Assembly (NCBI GenBank): GCA_025267735.1
Contig: CM046300.1
Span: 36,899,322-36,963,321, forward strand
DNA from: Mactra quadrangularis
Taxonomy: Eukaryota > Mollusca > Bivalvia > Venerida > Mactridae
Length of the DNA stretch: 64,000 nt
Direction of reading: 5' to 3'
The notes below the pieces were generated by a model. The model made no database searches and was not told the origin of the DNA. It was given only the letters and a program-made list of their open reading frames with translations. The translations under genes were made by a program, and so were the position numbers. This document shows, piece after piece, positions 57,301 to 64,000 of this stretch. How positions within the stretch are numbered: position 1 is the stretch's first letter; each line of letters opens with the position of its first letter.

Positions 57301-60174
57301 AGAAAATCAACTTTTAAATGTAGAGGTAAATAGCAATTTTTGTTCCATTTTTATCGATTTATTTTTGCAAAAACCATTTAATCATGTTTGCAACACCAAG
57401 TTCTCATTATATTGTTTGTCAATTAAAAAGAAAATGTGTCTTTTGTGTTTTATAAAGGAAATTGCTGTTGATACTGATCTCATAAGTACCTCAAAATGTA
57501 ACATACGTTACTGTGCCTTTGCGCGCAGACTATGAAACATAGCCACATAAAGTAGTCATAATACACTTGTTTTTTAAGATATACAATGTTGCTGTATGTA
57601 AGAATAAGATTTTTATCTTGCTCCTCAGAAATATTAACTTACACACAGCTCTTAAACTTTGTCGCCAAGAGTGTTGAAACATACATGACCATAAAAAATC
57701 CATTTTTTTCAAATTGGAAAAGATATTATAATTGTAAAATATTTTAAAACATAAGATCAGATATGTATATATATGAAACAAAAACGATTGCCATTAAGTA
57801 TTCAATGACATTTCATTAAATTTCACATTTTACCAAAATTTTCGGGTAGACATTTAAAAATGAAACATACGTGACCATGGTTTTTCAACTAATGTTAAAT
57901 ATCTTAGTTGAATTCACGTTTACTAATTAGTCTCTCTAATGAACTCTTCATTTTATGATTACTACTTTTGCCATTCCTCAGGATCGTCCAGAGATAATGC
58001 TGTCTAAAGTATCAAATGTAACATACGTGATGTAACATACGTTACCGTTAAAATGATATACCGATCTTACAATGCGGCGAAGGGTTAAACGATGACATAT
58101 TGAAAATTGGTTTACACCAAAAATGTTATCCACAATAAATAAAGTCGTTATTATCTCATTGAAAAATATATGACATCTTCAACCAGACTGTGAAAAAAAC
58201 ATGAAACTGTGTGCGTCTCAATGGGTTTGATAAATTAAACTATGAAGATTTTTTAACATTGCATGCAATGTAAGCATAGAATCCTTCATAGCAATACTCA
58301 AATCGATATTTTTACAATTCATTTGTTACTTCAATTCTTACTAGATGTAACCAAATCTCAAATGTAACCAAAGCGTCCTTTGTTCGCTTCTTATTCATTA
58401 AAACATGGTTTTATGAATTGAAACATACGTTCAGTTTGGTAAGGTATGTTTCATAATTATAAAATGTATCATAGTTGATTTTTGTTTGTTTGCTTGTTTC
58501 ACAATGTTTCGCTTTTTTGGAAACTTGAAACGTTAAAGATCTGAATGTTTCTTTTATATCATGTCTTTGAGTGTAAAGGAACACAACATGTTTGTTGAAT
58601 TTAACAGCAGCGAAATAATGTAGTTGGACTTTTATAAACACACGTTACCACCGGTTGTTGTAATTCCTGACAACACAAACAGCATAATTTATATCGGAAT
58701 TTATTTTTGTCGTAGATGAACTATAATACGTCGCGGAAGATTTTGTTGCAGAAATATTTAAGGGAACATGGTACATAATCATGGTACAACAAATCGATAA
58801 TGATAAGGAAGCAAACACATCGTTCATGCAACAACGCCGATCTCTTATCCAATGGCAAACCCTTGAGGATGTAATTTTGGGTGACAAATGACTTTTTATA
58901 TGAAATAAGTGTGCCAGTACCTCATGGAATATCTAGGAGAATGTTTTGATTTTTACTTCAAAGTGAATTACTACATGAACTTTGAACACAATTGATCTGT
59001 TATGCTTTTCTGAGACTAATTCGTAACCTTTTTAACTCTTAAATTTTACATGTTTTCACTTAATTTTGAAGGCAATCATTATTGATATAATTAACAGTAT
59101 TTAGATATGACATAGTCCATAGAAAATAGTTTGTGCTACCATTAAATGTTTTAAACTGTTGAACTGGGTGTGACTGATAAAATTGGGATGTGATAGTTTA
59201 AACAGTGTTGTTGTAACATACGTTACTACCTATTTATTTATTTAGGCATTTATAATTATGAACTTTTCAGTGAGTTAAGTATATAACTTTTAAAATGTAT
59301 TCATTGATTTTGACTGTTCACGGCTAAGTTTCTTTCGATTTTTCCAAGTTTGAAAGTCATTGTATCAAGGTTTATAAATGTATTTCTGTAATTTTTCCTA
59401 AGTTGATCTAAAATTTAAGTCATATTTGTGCGAAGGGTCGTTCTGAATTTATCATTTTGTGGTATGTATTTCCAGTATCAACCCTTTGCCTTCCTAAAGT
59501 GCTTAAATCATAGACAAACATACAAATACAGACAAAAAATAAAGTGTGGTCCGTATAGAAACATACGTTACCATAGAAAATAGGTGCTTGTATTCAAATA
59601 TGTGTATTAGTCTGACTAACGAATGACCCTTCCTGTAAATACTTTATTCATTTGTCCATCTTGTATAACTTTTATTAATAACTGAAAGTTATCATTAAAA
59701 TCAAGAAATAAAAATATGTCTAGTGGAGATTTCCTATATGGCTGACATAAGAGAACAGAGAAACGATGCATTTGATTTGTTTCTATTCTTAATCTTGCCA
59801 AAACGAAAGTACTCTACCTGTCACGTGACTCTCTTAAAATAGCAAGAAATAAGGGACGCCAATCTGTCTGTTATATTTATTGTTTTAGAAAAAACGACAT
59901 TTTCAAAACTAAACTAAGAACGTAATAGAAAAAAGCACCATTTTTCAGTGTTGAAAAGAGGTATGAAAAGAGTCCCTCAAAATCCCTGACTCTTCACATA
60001 TTGGTGTTAAGAAATCACCGTACTGCTTACTATCGGAAATGCACAGGAATGACGTTACAGGGTAACTCAAGATCCAAATCGTTGTCAAAAACAAAATGGC
60101 TTCGTAATTAAGATGCGTCGAAATAAAGTACCGGAGGACAGTAATAAGAACTTTTTGGCATAGAAAATGGCCAT
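57301..60174. other. Stretch with a dispersed GTAACATACGTTAC motif
   Basis: No gene recognised. The 14-base motif (G-[TA]-AACATACGT-[TG]-AC) occurs at 57498, 57862, 58018, 58032, 59213 and 59558, with near forms at 57676, 58420 and 58637. The sites fall in all three frames. Frames at 58411-58887 and 59945-60253 have no recognisable content. Confidence 0.5.
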
Positions 60175-61412
60175 AGGGGGTCATGAAGTTCAAAGTCCCA
60201 GAACTCTGTAAAGCCCCAATAGAACTTTGCAAACTTTTATAAGTGAATTGCAACTACCATGTGGGTTTAATAATCATACCATAGATAATTACTCCCAGGA
60301 GGAGCGATGTCATATACTGGCTTTAAAAGCACTTATGGGTTTTACCGGAAAATGAGAATGAGCGATATTTCAAAGTCTTATAACTCTGTAAAGCCCCAAC
60401 AGAACTTTGCAAACTTTTTATCAGTGAACTGTTACTTTCATGTGGGTTTAAAACTATACCATAGATAATTACTCCCAGGAAGGAGCAATGTCTAAAACTT
60501 GCTTTTAAAGCACTTATGGTTTAAAAGGAAAATGAGAATGGGCGATATTTCAAAGTCACATAACTCTGTAAGGCCTGAACAGAACTTTATAAACTTTTAT
60601 CAATGAATGCCTACCACTAAATGGGTTAAGAAAATCATACACTTGAAAATTCCCCATGTGGGGAGCAATGTCAAATACTGACTCAAGGTCTATTATAGAT
60701 TTGACAAGAAAATGAGAATGGGCGATATTTCAAAGTCCCATAACTCTGTAAAGCCCCAACACAACTTTGTAAACTTTAGTCAGTGAATGCCTAACATTAT
60801 ATGGGTTAAGAAAATCAAACCCTTGAAAATTCCCCGTGTGGGGAGCAATGTCATATACTGGCTCAAGGTCTATAATGGATTTGACTGGAAAATGAGAATG
60901 AGCGATATATCAAAGTCCCATAACTCTGTATTGCCCCAACAGAACTTTGTTAACTTTTATCAGTGAATGCCTACCACTAAATTGGTTAAGAAAATCATAC
61001 CCTTGAAAATTCCCCATGTGGGGAGCAATGTCATATACTGGCTCAAAGATATGATGGTTTTGACTGGAAAATGAGAATGGGCGATATTTCAAAGTCCCAT
61101 AACTCTGTAAAGCCCCAACAGAACTTTGTAAACTTTAATCAGTGAATGCCTACCATTATATGGGTTAAGAAAATCATACCCATGAAAATTCCCCGTGTTG
61201 GGAGCAATGTCATATACTGGCTCAAGGTCTGTTAAGGATTTGACCAGAAAATGAGAATGGGTGATATTTCAAAGTCCCATAACTCTGTAAAGCCCCAACA
61301 GAACTTTGCAAACTTTCATCAGTGAATGCCTACCACCATATGGGTTAAGAAAATCATACCCTTGAAAATTCCCCCTGGGGGGGAGCAATGCCATATACTG
61401 GCTCAAGGTCTA
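60175..61412. repeat. 180-bp satellite, seven units
   Basis: 'caaagtcccataactctgta' starts units at 60191, 60371, 60551, 60731, 60911, 61090 and 61270, a period of 179-181 bases. Each unit includes 'gccccaacagaactttg', 'tgaaaattcccc(g/a)tgtgggg' and 'ggaaaatgagaatgggcgat'. Minus-strand frames of about 60 residues per unit simply follow the period. Confidence 0.93.
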
Positions 61413-61975
61413 GCTTATTGGCTTTTTATGACGATATTTTGTTGCAGTTAGGTAAAAATAACTATTGAAACAACTGTTCACTTTTTTCAAAGCTCAGATA
61501 ATCTGACATTTGCCTCTCTGATGAAAATATTTCGTTCACTCTTGCATTAAACCGCTTATGTACAGTTCTTTATACAGTTTTAGCAGTTGACAAAACTGGA
61601 AAGGTTATGACACACAATTCAGATAGTTTTCATTACTAAACTGGTAACGCAAATTATTTAATTGCATTAAGAAAATCAGCCAGTTTCATGTTAATGCCTT
61701 TTACGAACATTTTAGTATATTTTGTCAGCAAGAACAGAATTTAGAACGTTTGTAAAAACCAAAGTGTAACAAGAACAAGACTTTATGATAATGCTTTATA
61801 ATTATCAAGTTTACTATCAATTCTTGTGAAAGAAATCTAGCATTCGGCTTCTAACATCAGTTTTATAGCAATAATCAAAAGCACCGTAAGTTGATGCATA
61901 ATACGCATAAAGTATGTGGTATATGGTATTTACCCAAAGAGTGACTCGACAAGTCAATTGTATCTCTACCTTTTT
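61413..61975. other. Unassigned DNA between two arrays
   Basis: No gene or repeat recognised. Confidence 0.4.
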
Positions 61976-61976
61976 T

Positions 61977-62858
61977 TAGCTCGACTTTTCGAAGAAAATG
62001 AGAGCTTTTACTGTCACCCGAGCGTCGGCGTCGACGTTGCAAATCAAGGTTTAAGTTTTTACAAATTTAAATAACTTAAATACTATCAAAGATATTCAAC
62101 TCAAACTTGGAATACTTATTCATCGTCACTACTTCCACCTTACTATCAATGCCCATAACTCTGGCTTCACCGTTTTAGGAGTTATGCCCATTTTTACATA
62201 GAAAACATTCAAAATCAAGGATAAAGTTTTTACAAATTTAAATAACTTCAATACTATCAAAGATATTTAGCTCAAACTTGGAATGCATATTAATCATCAC
62301 TACTTCCGCCTTACTACAATGTATCAAGGCCAATAACCCTGGCTCCACTGTTTTTTTAGTTTTGCCCCTTTTTACTTAGAAAACATCCAAAATCAAGGTT
62401 AAAATTTTTACAAACTTCGATACTATCAAAGATATTCTACTCAAACTTGGAATACTTATTCATCGTCACTACTTCCACCTTACTATCAATGCCCATAACT
62501 CTGGCTCCACTGTTTTAGAAGTTTTGCGCCTTTTTTACACCAAACATCAAGGTTAAATTTTGTTCAAAATTAAATAACTTCAATAATATCAAAGTTACTC
62601 ATCTCAATCTTGGAGTAATTGTTCACTATTAAAAGGGGAACCCACACCAGCAAGACAGATAATCTTTGAATTATTTTGACACAGTTATGCCCCTTTTTCA
62701 ATATTTTCAAAGCTTTTAACTTGAAACTTTAAACTTATTTAATATCAAAGCGTTTACCCAAATAAATAATTCCTTTAACTCTGATTCAAAACCCATAACA
62801 CCGATTCCTAAGAACTGAGAAAAGCCGAGCACGCTGACTTACGGACAGCTCTTGTTGT
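61977..62858 (+). repeat. Element with decaying tandem units of about 175 bp ending AGCTCTTGTT
   Basis: Starts 'tagctcgacttttcgaag', then units with 'caaggttaagtttttacaa', 'tactatcaaagatatt', 'ctcaaacttggaatacttat' and 'cataactctggctccactg' start near 62045, 62216, 62394 and 62548. It ends 'gccgagcacgctgacttacg' then AGCTCTTGTT (62848-62857). Short inverted words GCTCG/CGAGC sit near the two ends. Resembles repeats I associate with bivalves. Confidence 0.8.
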
Positions 62859-63306
62859 AAAGCTCGTAATTCAAGAGTTACCATGGATAATAATCTTACA
62901 ATGAAGTACATGTACATGTATACCCGTGTTTTGACAGTCTCGTTTAACAATTCATTAAATGTTGACTTACAACCGAGGAATCATCGGCAATTGAATGAGT
63001 CTGATGAACAAAGTCGCCTAGCAATTATTATAAAAACAAACGTTAAGAGATTAAGTGTACTTTGGATATTTTCACTGTGTTATCCCCTATGACCAAAGTG
63101 GTTCATGTAATTGTGTCACGTTGATTAATGTATCTTTTTTCCAATATTCAGTTCATTCCTGTATACAGATAAGTTGATCAATTCTCACACAGATCACGAA
63201 CTGTTTATACTGATTGAGATATCTGATTGTTGTAGTGTTTCTCCAATTTAGCTCTTGCATATTTAACTCAAGTTCATTTCCTTAGTAACTTTCAATGAAA
63301 AAGTTT
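62859..63306. other. Unassigned DNA
   Basis: A 69-residue frame (62883-63092) without recognisable motif; nothing else seen. Confidence 0.4.
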
Positions 63307-63312
63307 TAATTG

Positions 63313-63674
63313 GGGACTTTAGTCAGTTATTTCCCTTTGTATTCTCTTCAAATAGGTAGGTCCTATTAGTTGGATTACTCGGATTATACCCTTACTTTTC
63401 AATGTCAATTTGCCAAAATTGATATTATATAACTTTTTTGTAAATCATTTAATTTGTTTGAAATTCAAGCTAAGTATTTTTAGGGTAAAGAACTATCTAA
63501 ATTTTATCACTTCTGTAAATATTTTTTTATTTACAAGAAAGATATTAAATGAAATATCTTGTTATTCTTACATAGGAATTCAATGATAAAATCCGAGGAT
63601 TCCTACTGTGAGGACCTACTCACCAATTGGATTGCTTCAGATTTTATCATGGAAAGATAACTGACTAAAGTCCC
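63313..63674. mobile_element. 362-bp TIR element with TAATTG flanks
   Basis: The left end GGGACTTTAGTCAGTTAT is mirrored at the right end. TAATTG flanks both sides (63307-63312; 63675-63680), suggesting a 6-bp target duplication. The inside is AT-rich and non-coding. Confidence 0.7.
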
Positions 63675-63727
63675 TAATTGGGTAATATATTTATGAATAC
63701 ATACATGTATAGCTGTGTTTGTCTTTG

Positions 63728-63755
63728 CGTGCTACCAACTGCGCTACTGACAATG
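63728..63755 (-). mobile_element. tRNA-like SINE head fragment
   Basis: Minus-strand reading GTCAGTAGCGCAGTTGGTAG is the A-box region of the type 2 SINE. The rest of the SINE is absent. Confidence 0.5.
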
Positions 63756-64000
63756 GCTACATGCAGATTAACAATGTTCATTTGGATAATTTACTTGTTA
63801 CAAGTTTAGTAATGAGAATTATCTAAAGCCATTATTCAACAATAGTATAATCAACGTCATTTCCAAGTTAATTAATTACTTATGCATTACTTAAATGGCA
63901 TCCTTTGTACCACATCAAAATGGCCTATCGTGTTTGTTCTACAAAAATATTGCAAATTCCTTTTTGATGTCTTCTTAAAGTAATATATATGCGAATGGCT
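63756..64000. other. Unassigned window end
   Basis: AT-rich, nothing recognised. Confidence 0.4.

Overview
The window looks like nuclear DNA of an animal, most likely a bivalve mollusc. It is AT-rich and gene-poor, its only convincing gene has introns with GT/AG borders, and it is full of tRNA-derived SINEs, terminal-inverted-repeat (TIR) elements, foldback elements and satellite arrays. The bivalve assignment rests on remembered resemblance of several repeats to bivalve repeats (the 145-bp 'caaggtcac' array, elements ending AGCTCTTGTT, SINEs ending in a 'tacggcgttaaa' tail); no search was run.

The one gene I can build from start to stop is a five-exon METTL27 (WBSCR27)-like SAM-dependent methyltransferase on the plus strand (6682-13773, 214 residues). 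Intron 1 carries a 53-bp-arm inverted duplication and intron 3 is filled by a 2-kb element made of about a dozen 145-bp repeats. The 5' flank plus exon 1 was duplicated: block A (3338-5976) recurs at 15735-17463, and block B with exon 1 (6082-6940) recurs at 28501-32045, where a 2.7-kb insertion splits it. The rest of the second gene copy is absent. The copied exon 1 (31796-31894) differs by one silent base while its flanks differ by about 6-8%.

Layout. 1-3.3 kb: intergenic, with a possible thrombospondin-repeat-like frame, a Helitron-like 3' end and a foldback element. 3.3-6.6 kb: block A with a 921-bp TIR element whose empty site survives in the second copy. 6.7-13.8 kb: the methyltransferase gene. 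14-28 kb: repeats, including an inverted pair of about 370 bp with a covarying end hairpin, one SINE with clear target duplication, and a 350-bp satellite. 28.5-32 kb: block B' split by a 94-bp satellite whose units switch orientation in the middle. 32.7-35.5 kb: two SINEs and a 69-bp minisatellite with a strong palindrome in each unit. 36.8-51 kb: two near-identical 1.74/1.84-kb TIR elements in opposite orientation, enclosing SINEs, a (CAA)-rich tract and a 4.04-kb TIR element with 531-bp ends and repeated subterminal palindromes. 51-64 kb: smaller TIR and foldback elements, a dispersed 14-bp motif, a 180-bp satellite and another element ending AGCTCTTGTT.

Apart from the methyltransferase, genes do not visibly work together here. 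The interest lies in how elements nest, duplicate and invert. I found no rRNA gene, no credible functional tRNA gene, no CRISPR array and no intact transposase or reverse transcriptase.
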